Counted from the first letter of the stretch, positions 1 through 8,925 are shown. The stretch: DNA of 64,000 nucleotides from Halovulum marinum (GCF_009697225.1 NZ_WIND01000008.1:1-64000), one strand, 5' to 3'. The notes: generated from the sequence alone by a model not told the origin. Numbers and translations: made by a program.

Positions 1-212
1 GACCGCTCATAGCTTCCCGCCCGCGTGTCCTTGCGCCCTTCGCTCCGCTCGTACCGGCCCGCGCCGCACAGCCGATCAGCTTCAGCGTCCAGCATCGCGT
101 TCAGGGCCTCCTCGACCGTGCCGCGCACCATCTCTCCAAGGTGATCGCGGATCCGGGCCTCGTCGATCTGGATCACCTGTCCCATCGGCCTTGATGTCTC
201 GTTCTCGTCCAT
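1..212 (-). CDS. IS256-family (Mutator-type) transposase, N-terminal fragment
   Basis: Only about 70 N-terminal residues are inside the window; the gene runs off the left edge. The start is the ATG at 212-210, preceded by a GAGGAG ribosome binding site on the minus strand. The translation begins MDENETSRPMGQVIQID and continues with a segment rich in Asp and Glu that ends in an AGRYERSEGRKDTRAG stretch. This N-terminal layout is typical of IS256-family transposases, where the region precedes the DDE catalytic core. The catalytic part is not visible, so activity cannot be judged. It faces away from the neighbouring IS3-type genes and appears to abut or interrupt them. Confidence 0.75.
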   Translation of the reverse strand, partial: MDENETSRPMGQVIQIDEARIRDHLGEMVRGTVEEALNAMLDAEADRLCGAGRYERSEGRKDTRAGSYER

Positions 213-250
213 TCTCAGCTCCTCTCAGCCAGTCTGAAAGGCGCCGCCCG
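1..250 (-). mobile_element. IS256-type insertion sequence, 5' part only
   Basis: The first ~250 bases carry the start of a Mutator/IS256-family transposase gene and its leader. The rest of the element lies outside the window. Its boundary with the IS3-type element is somewhere around 240-270: to the left the sequence reads as IS256 leader, to the right as IS3 orfA. I could not identify a terminal inverted repeat with certainty, so the edge is approximate. Confidence 0.6.
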
Positions 251-281
251 CGTGGTCAAATGTGCGAAAGACTTTGTACGT

Positions 282-431
282 TATCGGCGGAAGAAGTTCA
301 GCGGCATGGAGGCGAGTGACGCCAAGCGGCTGCGGGCGCTCGAGGCGGAGAATGCGAAGCTCAAGCGCATCGTCGCGGACCAGATGCTCGACATGTCGGC
401 GATGAAGGAGCTGCTGGAAAAGCGCTGGTAA
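282..431 (+). pseudogene. IS3-family OrfA, C-terminal remnant
   Basis: The reading frame ending at the TAA at 429-431 encodes the leucine-zipper half of an IS3-family OrfA (around FSGMEASDAKRLRALEAEN, ending in KRW). The N-terminal helix-turn-helix that binds the IS ends is absent. Just upstream of 290 the similarity to OrfA seems to continue only in another frame, which suggests a small indel as well as truncation. Without this half the element cannot make a normal OrfA or OrfAB fusion. Confidence 0.6.
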
Positions 432-453
432 GCCCGCGGCGAAGAGGCGCGCC

Positions 454-1329
454 GTGGGCTTTCTGATGAACGAGTTTGGCCTCAGCGAACGACGAGCCTG
501 CCGGATCGTCGGCCTGGCGCGATCGGTGCAGCAGTACCGGCCGGTGCCGAAGGACGACGCGGCCATGGTCGAGCGCATGAAGACGCTGGCCGCGGAGAAC
601 CGTCGGTACGGTTATCTCCGCCTGCACGCGCTGCTGCGCCGCGAAGGGCTCGTGGTGAACCATAAGCGCACCTACCGGCTCTACACCGAGCAGGGCCTGC
701 AGGTGCGGACGAAGAGGCGCCGCAAGCTGCCCAGGCGCGACCGCGTCGCCCCGCAGGTGCCGGAGCGGCCGATGCAGCGCTGGTCGCTGGACTTCATGAG
801 CGATCAGCTCGCCGACCACCGGCGGTTCCGCGTGCTGAACGTCGTCGACGACCACAGCCGGCTCTGCCCCGGCCAGATCGTCGACGTGTCGATTTCCGGC
901 GCGAGGGTGGCCCGCCACCTCGACGACCTTGCGCTGCGCTTCGGTCTTCCCGAGGAGATCGTCCTCGACAACGGCCCCGAGGGCACAAGCAAGGCGATGT
1001 TCGACTGGTCCGAGCGCACCGGCGTCCGCCTGCGTTTCATCGAGCCCGGCAAGCCGGTGCAGAACGCCTTCGTCGAGAGTTTCAACGGCAAGCTCCGGGA
1101 CGAATGCCTCAACCTGCACTGGTTCCGGTCGCTGCCCCATGCCCGCGAGGAGATCGGCCGCTGGCGCCGCCACTACAACACCGAACGCCCGCATTCGGCG
1201 CTCGGCTACCTGTCACCAACGGAGTTCCTGACCACCACCGCCGCGCCAGCGCTTGAGACTCTTGCGGTCTCCGCGCTGCCGCTCGACACTCACACCCAGC
1301 CGGGAGATTCTGGATCAACGCGGCCCTGA
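454..1329 (+). CDS. IS3-family transposase OrfB (DDE integrase core)
   Basis: 291 residues from a GTG at 454 that follows a GAAGAGG-like site. An N-terminal IS3 OrfB helix-turn-helix-like region ([14 protein letters not shown]) leads into an rve-type integrase core. The acidic triad is visible: Asp in [10 protein letters not shown], Asp in [10 protein letters not shown], and Glu in [17 protein letters not shown]. The C-terminal [18 protein letters not shown] block is typical of the IS407/IS2-like groups. One oddity is Gly in DNGPEGTS, where Phe or Tyr is usual. The frame stays open upstream of the GTG to about position 430, so the natural protein may start earlier, from or coupled to orfA. 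With orfA truncated, mobility is doubtful. Confidence 0.85.
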   Translation: MGFLMNEFGLSERRACRIVGLARSVQQYRPVPKDDAAMVERMKTLAAENRRYGYLRLHALLRREGLVVNHKRTYRLYTEQGLQVRTKRRRKLPRRDRVAPQVPERPMQRWSLDFMSDQLADHRRFRVLNVVDDHSRLCPGQIVDVSISGARVARHLDDLALRFGLPEEIVLDNGPEGTSKAMFDWSERTGVRLRFIEPGKPVQNAFVESFNGKLRDECLNLHWFRSLPHAREEIGRWRRHYNTERPHSALGYLSPTEFLTTTAAPALETLAVSALPLDTHTQPGDSGSTRP

Positions 1330-1342
1330 TCCAGGGGGAAGG

Positions 1343-1720
1343 TCAGTTCAACCCCATATCGGCGGCCACCATTCCCCGATCCTCTTCACCGAAATCAATC
1401 CGCCGGATTAATTTGGCATCAATGGGACGAAGCTCGGTAAGCAGCCTGCTCGGGCAAGTGCATGGCCGCGCCATCTGCACCGGCGCATCGGCGACCAACT
1501 CTTGCGGTTCTCGTGCTACAGCCACGGCCAGCCGGCTGTGCCGTGTGGCCTTGCGATAATGATCGTTCATGGTGGACCGCAGGATCGCGTACAACCAGGC
1601 ATTCATCCGTTCGACGTCGCGGAGCTGATCCTTGCGCGTCAGCACACGGATGGAGAAGTCTTGCAGGACAAGCCCACAGAATACCTCATACCAGAGAAAT
1701 TGGTCGCGCTGGTCGAGCAA
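1343..1720 (-). pseudogene. ECF RNA polymerase sigma factor, truncated by the IS3-type element
   Basis: On the minus strand, LQDFSIRVLTRKDQLRDVER followed by MNAWLYAILRSTMNDHYRKA is region 2 of an ECF sigma factor, which contacts core polymerase and the -10 element. It is followed by a CTCPSRLLTEL linker and the start of region 4 (IRRIDFGEEDRGMVAADMGLN). Region 4 stops after its first helix at a TGA formed at 1345-1343, exactly where the IS3-type element ends, so the -35-binding helix-turn-helix is lost. The N-terminal end is also uncertain because the first ~15 residues do not look sigma-like. An opposing open frame across 1502-1800 is probably a shadow. Confidence 0.65.
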
Positions 1721-1810
1721 GCCAAGCCATCCTTGGGTCTATTGCGCTTGTTTCACGCCTGCTATGCCTATGTCGATCGAAATCCCCTTCTTCCGGTCGG
1801 CTTAGTGGCA

Positions 1811-2452
1811 ATGACCGGAAAGCCAGCTTGTAGAGCACGGTGTTCTGATCTCTCAGCCATTACAGGCTCGCCCGGCGCCAAAAGTAACGCTTGGATCAAT
1901 GACGTGGTCGAAGACGACCAATGGAGGGCGCTTTTCGCGACGCTTGAAATTGACCCCAACGGCGTGGAGTTATCATTCAAGTTCACACCAAAGGTCGGCA
2001 CCGCCTCTCATAGGGGATCTGATAAGATCGCTTTCGCCATGATCGACAGCGAAGAGATCAGAACCATCAGCTCCGAAAATGAAGCACTATTTTACATAAG
2101 GGCCGTTATGGTGGATCAAGCCGATCAGCCGGCTTTCGACATTCCTGGGATTTACCCTGACAGCACCCCTTGGACTGAAAACCGAAAGAAGGCATGGCTT
2201 CGGGTTGCGGCTCGGGTCAGCGAGAGGACAGGTCAGCATTACGTGATCATACCCCAGCACCATGCCTTAACGCGGAAGATTGTCCGGGTGCGCGTGAAAG
2301 TCGTCACCGGCCGGTCCCGATGGTCCCCAGGCTACCTTTTCCCCCGCCTGCCGTGCCCGCCTGTGGCCGTAGTCAAGAATGGCTCATATGTTTCATTGAG
2401 GAAGGCCGACCTACGGGAAAGGGCCGGGTGGACCAGGGTGGAAGGACCTTAG
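1811..2452 (+). CDS. Hypothetical protein of unknown function (possible remnant)
   Basis: I do not recognise this protein. The frame is open from 1502, but the upstream part overlaps the sigma pseudogene in reverse, so I take the ATG at 1811 (213 residues). The middle, around residues 20-150, has a balanced amino-acid mix with alternating hydrophobic positions. The last ~50 residues become Arg/Pro-rich like out-of-frame sequence, so the natural end may be lost. Base composition is lower in GC than in the catabolic genes further right, which fits acquired DNA. It may be a decayed gene fragment rather than a working one. Confidence 0.3.
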   Translation: MTGKPACRARCSDLSAITGSPGAKSNAWINDVVEDDQWRALFATLEIDPNGVELSFKFTPKVGTASHRGSDKIAFAMIDSEEIRTISSENEALFYIRAVMVDQADQPAFDIPGIYPDSTPWTENRKKAWLRVAARVSERTGQHYVIIPQHHALTRKIVRVRVKVVTGRSRWSPGYLFPRLPCPPVAVVKNGSYVSLRKADLRERAGWTRVEGP

Positions 2453-3025
2453 GGGAATACTTCGAACCGCATAGCGACAGATGGGAATATCATGTCGAGC
2501 GGCAGGGTCGCCAAAGATTGATGATTTGGGTTTTGCCGACGTGTCGGTCGATCCGATCTCCCTGTCGGGCCCGAGTTTGCCGCCGAACAGGCGGCTGAGA
2601 AAACATGAGGGACGAAGGCGCTTGTGTTCCTCATGCCGAGTCTTCGACACGCTGGCCGCCGAACAGGTGGAGGCACGATGGGAATTCAGCACTGGCGGCG
2701 CGCACGTGGAATCTCGAGCGCTGAACGAGCTGGATTCGGGCCGAATTGGGCTTCCCTCATACCAGGGGCGTGACGCTCTGACTATGAAAGCAGCCAACTC
2801 CGGCCAAGGTTTCGCAGGACATCGGACGCTCAGGCTGCGTCCCAATGGTCGTGGAGGTGCCGGCGGGAAGCGGAGGTTTGCTGCATAGCTGACATTTGCG
2901 GGAGGCGGAGCCCAAACCAGACATTGGAGATTTCACGGGCGGTAACGCTATGGCAGCGTTGAACAAATTTTTGATTGCGTCTACTTCTGGGTGAGCGTTG
3001 CGTTATTGGCATCTTGGGGAAGTGG
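2453..3025. other. No convincing gene; degenerate mobile-region DNA
   Basis: About 570 bases between the hypothetical frame and the helicase. Short open frames exist on both strands but none has a good start site, codon bias or recognisable motif. The stretch around 2880-2930 has a short inverted pattern (CTGACATTTGCGG ... CCAGACATTGG) of the kind seen in intergenic debris. I see no tRNA, terminator or attachment site here. Confidence 0.4.
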
Positions 3026-4957
3026 ATGGCTTGGTTTGATGGACTAACGCCGGGGACACCGGCACACAGTATTGCTTCGACCACGAACACGCGCGTTCGC
3101 GTAGTTGCTGGGCCGGGCACTGGCAAATCGTTTGCGATGAAACGCCGGGTCGCCCGCCTACTCGAAGCCGGTGTTGCGCCCGATCTCATTCTTCCAGTCA
3201 CGTTCACCCGAGTTGCAGCGCAGGACCTTCATCGCGAGTTAGTCAACATGGGCGTCCCCGGATGCAATGCACTGCACGCACACACCCTTCATAGCCTCGC
3301 CCTTCGAATGCTCACGCGGAATCATGTTCTCGCGGCCACTGGGCGTATTCCGCGCCCGCTGAACGACTTCGAGACGGAAGCATTGGTTTGCGACCTCATG
3401 GCGGCGCACGGCGGCAAGAAGGCGGTAGACGGCCTGAAACAAGCCTACGAAGCGGCGTGGGCGCGCCTCAATCATCAGACGCCGGGATACGCCCCCTCCG
3501 CAGCGGAGGCCGCGTTCCAGCACGACCTGCTCGAATGGCTGCGTTTTCACGAGGCAATGTTGATCGGCGAAGTGATCCCGGAAATCTATCGTTACCTCTC
3601 GGCCAATCCTGCCGCGCCTGAACGCGCAGAGTTCACCCATATCTTGGTCGATGAGTATCAGGACCTGAACAGGGCGGAGCAAGCGATCATACAACTGCTT
3701 TCTGGGGTGGCGGAAGTTTGCATAGTCGGCGACGACGACCAGTCGATATATGGTTTCAAGCACGCCCACCCTGACGGCATTCGCGATTGGCTGCTGACCA
3801 ACGCAGGCGCCGACGACTTGAGCCTTATAGACTGCCATCGCTGCCCGACGGGTGTTGTTGACATGGCGAACGCCCTCATAGCCCACAACGTCCACCGTCC
3901 AGTGCCCCGCGCGCTGATGCCTATCGCGGCGAAGGGACCGGGTGCCGTGAGTATTCTTCAATACCCGAATTTGAACCGTGAGGTCGCGGGCATCGTGGCA
4001 ACGATCCAACAGATGATCGCCTCGGGCACCCCCGCGGGCGACATTTTGGTCCTCGCCCAAAGCCGCGCCGTCGGAACGCCAATCTACGAGGCGCTTCTGG
4101 CAGGTGGCGTCCCTGCCCGATCCGAATACACAGAATCTGAGCTCGAGCGTGAGGCGGCACAGTATTCATTCGCGCTATTGAAACTGTTCGCCAACCAAGA
4201 CGACCGCGTCGCTCTGCGCTGGCTGGTGGGACGCAACGGGAACAATTTCCATGCTGCGGGCTACAAGCGCGTTCGCGACCATTGTGAAGCGACCGGATTG
4301 TCGCCGTGGCAGGCCCTCAGTCAGTTGAGCGCAGGCACGTTGAGCATACCACACACAGGACGCATTGTGGCTGATTTCAATGCGCTCGTGGCCGAACGGA
4401 ATGCTCTGGACGCGTTGCCCGATCTCGCTGCGGTGGTCGACGCATTGTTTCCCGCTGGTCAGGCCGACACCCGCGAACTGCGCGACATCGCCATCGGATT
4501 GATCGCGGCTGATCCGACCATAGACGCACAGACTCTGGTCGGCGAACTGATCACCGCAATCACGCAGCCGGAAATACCGACGGACATCCAAGAAGTCCGC
4601 ATAATGAGCCTGCACAAGAGCAAGGGACTGAGTTCGCCTGTAACTGTCATCGCGGGGTGCGTGAATGGCCTACTCCCGAGAGCACCAAAGAATCCGCTTA
4701 CCCCGCTCGAAAGACAGCACCACGACGAAGAACAGCGCCGGTTATTTTTTGTCGGCATCACGCGAGTGAAAGCAGACCCCGCGAACGGGAAACCCGGCAC
4801 GCTGATACTGACGTATTCTCAAGAAATGCCGCTGGCAGACGCGATGAGAGCGGGCATAACACCGGCTTACGTCAACTACGGAACAGCCATCCTGCAAGCG
4901 AGTCCGTTCATTGCCAACATGGCACCGTCGGCCCCTGCCGCTGTCGCCGTGCCGTAG
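3026..4957 (+). CDS. UvrD/PcrA-like superfamily 1 DNA helicase
   Basis: 643 residues with a complete SF1A helicase motif set: Walker A GPGTGKS at about 29-35, motif Ia LPVTFTRVAAQDL, motif II VDEYQDLNRAEQ at about 208-219, motif III VGDDDQSIYGFKHA, motif V SLHKSKGLSSPVTV, and motif VI RRLFFVGITRVK. It should unwind DNA 3' to 5' using ATP. The ATG at 3026 is chosen because GGGGA lies six bases upstream; the frame is open further up but without a good site. At ~640 residues it is shorter than UvrD and lacks an added nuclease domain. It stands alone among IS debris, with only an 87-residue orphan downstream. Helicases of this type occur in defence systems such as Gabija, but no OLD-family (GajA-like) partner is present, so that role is not supported. 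Confidence 0.88.
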   Translation: MAWFDGLTPGTPAHSIASTTNTRVRVVAGPGTGKSFAMKRRVARLLEAGVAPDLILPVTFTRVAAQDLHRELVNMGVPGCNALHAHTLHSLALRMLTRNHVLAATGRIPRPLNDFETEALVCDLMAAHGGKKAVDGLKQAYEAAWARLNHQTPGYAPSAAEAAFQHDLLEWLRFHEAMLIGEVIPEIYRYLSANPAAPERAEFTHILVDEYQDLNRAEQAIIQLLSGVAEVCIVGDDDQSIYGFKHAHPDGIRDWLLTNAGADDLSLIDCHRCPTGVVDMANALIAHNVHRPVPRALMPIAAKGPGAVSILQYPNLNREVAGIVATIQQMIASGTPAGDILVLAQSRAVGTPIYEALLAGGVPARSEYTESELEREAAQYSFALLKLFANQDDRVALRWLVGRNGNNFHAAGYKRVRDHCEATGLSPWQALSQLSAGTLSIPHTGRIVADFNALVAERNALDALPDLAAVVDALFPAGQADTRELRDIAIGLIAADPTIDAQTLVGELITAITQPEIPTDIQEVRIMSLHKSKGLSSPVTVIAGCVNGLLPRAPKNPLTPLERQHHDEEQRRLFFVGITRVKADPANGKPGTLILTYSQEMPLADAMRAGITPAYVNYGTAILQASPFIANMAPSAPAAVAVP

Positions 4958-5159
4958 ACGAGGAGGCTGGCTCGGATCTCCTGGATAGCTTTTTATGCGC
5001 GCCGTGCGCGATCGCCAATGTCTGCGATGCGCAAGCCGCGGCGCAGCGCGGGGAAGAAGCGCGAACGTCGGCAATGGGCCGGAAGTGGATGCGAGTATTC
5101 GCCAGAGCCATGCCCCAGAAGAGTTGCGTGTCGGTTGCGGCAATGTATCTTGTGTGCCC

Positions 5160-5423
5160 ATGGAACTTACATACCCTATCAATCTTGTTGGATTCGAGGA
5201 TGGTGTCGAGCGTGGTGACGTTCTGACGCGTGATGGCGAATATCTTGGCATTTGGACGTTCATCAAGGACGATAACAACGAAACTGGTGTGTTTCACTTC
5301 GTCGCCGACGGCGAACATGAGCCGAAGTTCTCCGAATGTGTCCCAGTTCTGAGTAGTGGAATGCGGACCGGGATGGCCATGAGCGAGTTATGCCGCTCAA
5401 TCCGAGACTGGCACGAAGTGTAG
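5160..5423 (+). CDS. Small hypothetical protein (87 aa)
   Basis: I do not recognise this protein. From the ATG at 5160 it encodes 87 residues with an acidic, beta-rich look (GDVLTRDGEYLGIWTFIKDD) and a short C-terminal helix (SELCRSIRDWHEV). There is no signal peptide or membrane segment. The frame is open upstream to 4995, but that part is Arg/Ala-rich like out-of-frame sequence, so the shorter start is preferred. It lies ~200 bases after the helicase on the same strand and could be its partner or simply another orphan of the mobile region. Confidence 0.5.
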   Translation: MELTYPINLVGFEDGVERGDVLTRDGEYLGIWTFIKDDNNETGVFHFVADGEHEPKFSECVPVLSSGMRTGMAMSELCRSIRDWHEV

Positions 5424-6078
5424 ACCGGAGCGATCACTGGCCGCGACAGCGGTGATGCGAGTGCAGCGAAGATCTGGTTCTGAAGGAGCACTACGTCGTC
5501 TGAATTATTGGTCAAGAGGCAGCTTTGGGCCGGCAGCGTGAGACTGTGGGTATCTGGCGATGGCATTCGACAGCCAACACTCGGCGATAGGTTTTTGCAG
5601 GCTCCTGTGTCGCAGGACGATCTGATACCAGTCCTACCGACGTGCAGTAATGCATGAGCATCAACATCGCGCTCACCGGCGTTTTCTCGACAGATGAGAC
5701 CGACGAATTACGACTTTACAAAGGGTTAGCTCGTGGGGTCTGTGGCCAGAACGCTCCTCCGCTACCACACATCTCCTTCAGAACATGTCGAGCCTGCGAC
5801 GGGACAGGCTTGCGTGGCGCAACGCCTTCGATTGGCAGGAGTGGCGCTTCATCGATGTTGGGGCGGTCACGCTCTGCGCCGCCCGGAGTCGCGCAGTCTC
5901 AGGCGCCTTTACAAAGCCGATCGGAACCTGCGGACCGTCTGTCCCGGCCTCTCGGACCGAACACCGCACCGTCCCACGATGAAACCTGTCGAAGCCGAGC
6001 GCCTCCGTCGCGAACGGCCGGTATTGCACGCGGCAGGCGCGTCCACGTACATCAAGAGATCCCGAAGCGCCCTGTCCC
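5424..6078. other. No gene seen; edge of the mobile region
   Basis: About 650 bases with frames on both strands but no supported gene. A plus-strand frame from 5654 starts plausibly but soon turns into Arg/Ser/Pro-rich sequence. The composition shifts from the mixed GC of the mobile region to the high GC of the operon that ends at 6079. No tRNA gene or obvious direct-repeat attachment site was found. Confidence 0.4.
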
Positions 6079-6771
6079 TCATTCCTCCAGCCAGCGGCGC
6101 AGCGCGGCGTTCGTGCGGGCGGGTTGCTCCAGCACCGGCAGATGTCCGGCACCGTCGATGATTTCCAGCCGCGATCCGGGCACCAGCCCGTGCATCAGCT
6201 CGTGCCGCTCGATCGGGCAGAGCCGGTCCTCGCGTCCGCACAGCACGAGCGTCGGCACCGTCACGCCGCGCAACACCTGCTGCCGGTCGGTGCGGTCGCG
6301 CAGGGCAAGCGACTGCCGGACGAAGACCTCCGGGCCGAGATCCATCGCCATGTCCATGCAGAGATCCAGGATCGCACCCTTGCCGGGGCCGTCGACCAGG
6401 TAGTTCGGCTTCATCTCGTCGCGCATCACCGCGCGCAGGGCGCCCTGCCTGGCCTGCTCGATCTGCGGGCCGCGACGGGCGCGCACCTCGGGCAGTTCCG
6501 CGCGCGGGTTGGTGTCGAGCAGCGCCAGCCGCTCGACCCGCCCGGGGGCCTGCGCCAGCACCTCCATCGCCACGACCCCGCCCATCGACAGCCCCGCCAG
6601 CGCGAAGCGCGGCGGCGCGTGAGCCAGCACCTCGTCGGCCAGTGATGCCATCGTGGCGTGAGCCGAGATCGGCGCCAGATGCACCGCGCGGCCCGCCCCG
6701 AACGCCGCGATCTGCGGCCCCCAGAGACGCCCGTCGCACATCATGCCGGGCAGCAGGACAAGCGGCGTCAC
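6079..6771 (-). CDS. Alpha/beta hydrolase
   Basis: 230 residues, soluble, with the alpha/beta-hydrolase fold signatures in order: VLLPGMMCDGRLW near the N-terminus (oxyanion region), nucleophile elbow GLSMGG at about 71-76, acid-bearing strand LCGREDRLCP, and catalytic His in GAGHLPVLEQP. The class hydrolyses esters, lactones or C-C bonds of small acids. The GTG at 6771 is chosen because GTGA overlaps the stop of the MetE-like gene upstream, giving translational coupling. It is the last gene of the long minus-strand operon, so a lactonase or esterase step in that pathway is reasonable, but the substrate cannot be read from sequence. Confidence 0.85.
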   Translation of the reverse strand: MTPLVLLPGMMCDGRLWGPQIAAFGAGRAVHLAPISAHATMASLADEVLAHAPPRFALAGLSMGGVVAMEVLAQAPGRVERLALLDTNPRAELPEVRARRGPQIEQARQGALRAVMRDEMKPNYLVDGPGKGAILDLCMDMAMDLGPEVFVRQSLALRDRTDRQQVLRGVTVPTLVLCGREDRLCPIERHELMHGLVPGSRLEIIDGAGHLPVLEQPARTNAALRRWLEE

Positions 6772-7889
6772 CGGACCAGCGCCGCCCCCTCGGCCAGCGC
6801 CTTCAGCTTGGCATAGGCGATGTCCGGATCGACCGCGCCGAAGCCCGCGAAGGTGCCGAAGCCGCAGTCCGAGCCGGCAATCACCCGTTCGGCCCCGACG
6901 ATATCGACGAAGCGCGCGATCCGCTGGGCGACCAGCTCGGGATGTTCGACGAAATTGGTGGTCGTGTCGACCACGCCCGGCACCAGCACCTTGTCCTCGG
7001 GGATGCCGGCCTTGCGGTCGCGGAACACGGTCCATTCATGCCCGTGGCGCGGGTTCGAGGTTTCGAACAGCAGGTACCGCGCCTTGGCGGCCATCAGCGT
7101 GTCGAACATCTTCGCCATCGGGATGTCGCACACATGCGGGCCTTCGTAGTTGCCCCAGCAGATGTGGACGCGCACCCTGTCGGCGGGAATGTCGGACAGC
7201 GCGTGGTTCAGCGCCTCGACATGCGAGTCCGCAACCCTCACGAACTCCTCGTCGCTGAGATCGGTAAACAGCATGTGCCGGGACAGCGCCAGGTCGGGGC
7301 AGTCCAGCTGCAGGTCCAGCCCCGCGGCGACGATGGTCTCATATTCCGCCTTCATCGCGTCGGCCAGCGCCGCCAGATAGGCCTCGCGGGTCTTGTAATA
7401 GCCGTTCTGCAGGAACAGCGAGATCACGCCGGGACTGGCCGCGTTCATGAAGCCGCGTTGCGCGCCATGCTGTGCCATCGCCGCCTTGAGGTTGGCGATG
7501 TCCTTCTCCAGCTCGCCCTGCCCCTTTGACTTCACCTCGCCCACGCACATCGGCCGGGCGTATTTCGGCGTGCCGCCGTCATTGGCCAGCCGTTCGAGGA
7601 ATTTCGGGAACAGCTTCAGGTCTGCAGGCGCGTTCCTGGGGCTGTCCCCGTCGAAGCCGGTGTAGCGGTCCTTGACGTAGGTCGCATAGCTGATCTTCGA
7701 GGTCTCGCCGTCCGAGACGATGTCGATCCCCGCCTCCACCTGCTTTCGCACGGTGTCGGAAACGGCCCTCGTCATGCAGGCGTCAAAGGCGGCGGGGTCG
7801 AAATCCTCGCCCCGCTCGCGGGCGAAGATGAAGTCCACAACCTGCTGCGTCCGAGGCAGGCTGCCGACATGGGTGGTGAGGATCGACAT
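6768..7889 (-). CDS. MetE-like cobalamin-independent methyltransferase (single C-terminal-type domain)
   Basis: 373 residues matching the catalytic barrel of cobalamin-independent methionine synthase (COG0620), without the N-terminal half of full MetE. It starts MSILTTHVGSLPRT, the family's usual opening. All four zinc ligands of the family appear in place: HIC at about 241-243, Glu in LFETSNPRHGHE at about 278, and Cys in GSDCGFGTF at about 341. Such short homologues often work on methylated catabolic substrates or other thiols rather than in methionine synthesis. Its place among catabolic genes suggests demethylation or methyl transfer from the substrate of the operon; this is inference. 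Confidence 0.85.
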   Translation of the reverse strand: MSILTTHVGSLPRTQQVVDFIFARERGEDFDPAAFDACMTRAVSDTVRKQVEAGIDIVSDGETSKISYATYVKDRYTGFDGDSPRNAPADLKLFPKFLERLANDGGTPKYARPMCVGEVKSKGQGELEKDIANLKAAMAQHGAQRGFMNAASPGVISLFLQNGYYKTREAYLAALADAMKAEYETIVAAGLDLQLDCPDLALSRHMLFTDLSDEEFVRVADSHVEALNHALSDIPADRVRVHICWGNYEGPHVCDIPMAKMFDTLMAAKARYLLFETSNPRHGHEWTVFRDRKAGIPEDKVLVPGVVDTTTNFVEHPELVAQRIARFVDIVGAERVIAGSDCGFGTFAGFGAVDPDIAYAKLKALAEGAALVR

Positions 7890-7910
7890 GTCTTTTCTCC
7901 TTGCCGGCGT

Positions 7911-8876
7911 TCAGCCCTTCCAGGTCTGCCCGGCGGGATCATCCGTGCCGACAACCCGGTAGAGCGCCGCCTCGCCGCTCATCGAGGGCGTCGCGGTGTA
8001 GGCCAGGGCCTCGGGCACGCTCATCGTGTCGCCCGGCGCCAGCGTCGCCGCGCCGCCGTCCCACCCGATCCGCCAGTGGCCGCGCACCGGCATCAGCACG
8101 GCGGGGCGGTCGTGGCTTGCCGCTTCGGTCCGGGCCGAGGGGCGGGTCAGGAAATCGACATCGAAGCCCGGCTTGTCGCGGATGATCGCTGTCTCGCCGA
8201 TGACCCTGGCCGGCGCCTTGTCCGAGATCGCCACCAAGTCCCAGTAGCGCCGGACATAGCCGCCGACGACCTGCATCGTGGTCGGCTCGGGGAAGGTCTT
8301 CAGCTCCGCCTCGCTCAGCACCGGCATCGGCCTTTCGCCTTCGGGCAGCGACCGGCCGGCTTTGGTGTCGTAGAGCTTGCCCTTCTCGGAAAGGACCAGC
8401 CCGTGGTCGGCCGCGTCCTCGATCACCTGCGGGGCCCAGATCACGCCGCCGCCGGCATCGTCGCCGCCCAGGATCGCCATGATCATCCCGTAGTCGTCGC
8501 CGATGTTCTCGAAGCCCCGGAAGATGCCCGTGGGAATGTCGAAGATGTCGCCCTGTTCCAGCACCACCTCGCCGGCGTCGCCCCGGCGGCCCCAGAAGAA
8601 TCGCCAGCGGCCCTTGAGCACGAAGAAGACTTCCGCCGTGCGGTGGCTGTGCAGCGAGTTGCGGCATTTCGGCGGCTGCCCCGCTGCGCCGATGTTGAAG
8701 CCGTGCGGGATGGTGATGTGCACGTGCTGGTCGGCACTTTCGCTGACGCCGCCGCCGATGATGGTGAAATTCTCCTTCTGGTCCGAGCCCGGCGTGTGGG
8801 CGTCGATGAAGGCGGTGCGGCAGGGCCGCAGGTCGCCGTAGCGGACGATGCGGGCTTCCATGTCTTGCGGTGTCAT
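7911..8876 (-). CDS. Two-domain cupin protein
   Basis: 321 residues from the ATG at 8876, which has GGAG upstream. Two cupin barrels are visible. The first has HSHRTAEVFFVLKG and a following GDIFDIPTGIFRGFEN motif with the metal-binding His/Glu pattern. The second (around residues 225-310) has MPVRGHWRIGWDGG and LAPGDTMSVPEAL but lacks the His pair, so it is probably structural. Bicupins of this size include isomerases, dioxygenases and sugar-acid enzymes. It sits between an NTF2-fold gene and the MetE-like gene in the operon. Function not assignable beyond the fold. Confidence 0.8.
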   Translation of the reverse strand: MTPQDMEARIVRYGDLRPCRTAFIDAHTPGSDQKENFTIIGGGVSESADQHVHITIPHGFNIGAAGQPPKCRNSLHSHRTAEVFFVLKGRWRFFWGRRGDAGEVVLEQGDIFDIPTGIFRGFENIGDDYGMIMAILGGDDAGGGVIWAPQVIEDAADHGLVLSEKGKLYDTKAGRSLPEGERPMPVLSEAELKTFPEPTTMQVVGGYVRRYWDLVAISDKAPARVIGETAIIRDKPGFDVDFLTRPSARTEAASHDRPAVLMPVRGHWRIGWDGGAATLAPGDTMSVPEALAYTATPSMSGEAALYRVVGTDDPAGQTWKG

Positions 8877-8925
8877 TCGTTTCTCCGTTTCGTCCGGCAC
8901 CCGGGCCGGACACTGCTTGCGCGGC

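Larger units (their letters stand above)
251..1345 (+). mobile_element. IS3-type element (IS407-like group), left-truncated
   Basis: The element holds the 3' part of orfA and a full orfB. The right end is probably at the GGTCA around 1341-1345, because just beyond it the minus-strand reading becomes ECF sigma factor sequence that is cut in mid-domain. The left end is missing: orfA lacks its helix-turn-helix half and meets IS256-type sequence. The element therefore looks immobile on its own. Confidence 0.6.

Noticed and set aside
420-454. Programmed -1 frameshift joining IS3 orfA and orfB at GGAAAAG
   Set aside because: orfB is in the other phase relative to the orfA remnant (it would need +1), so the usual -1 slippage cannot be claimed.
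3026-5423. Gabija-type defence system
   Set aside because: Only a UvrD-like helicase is present. There is no OLD-family nuclease (GajA) next to it, and the helicase is longer than typical GajB.
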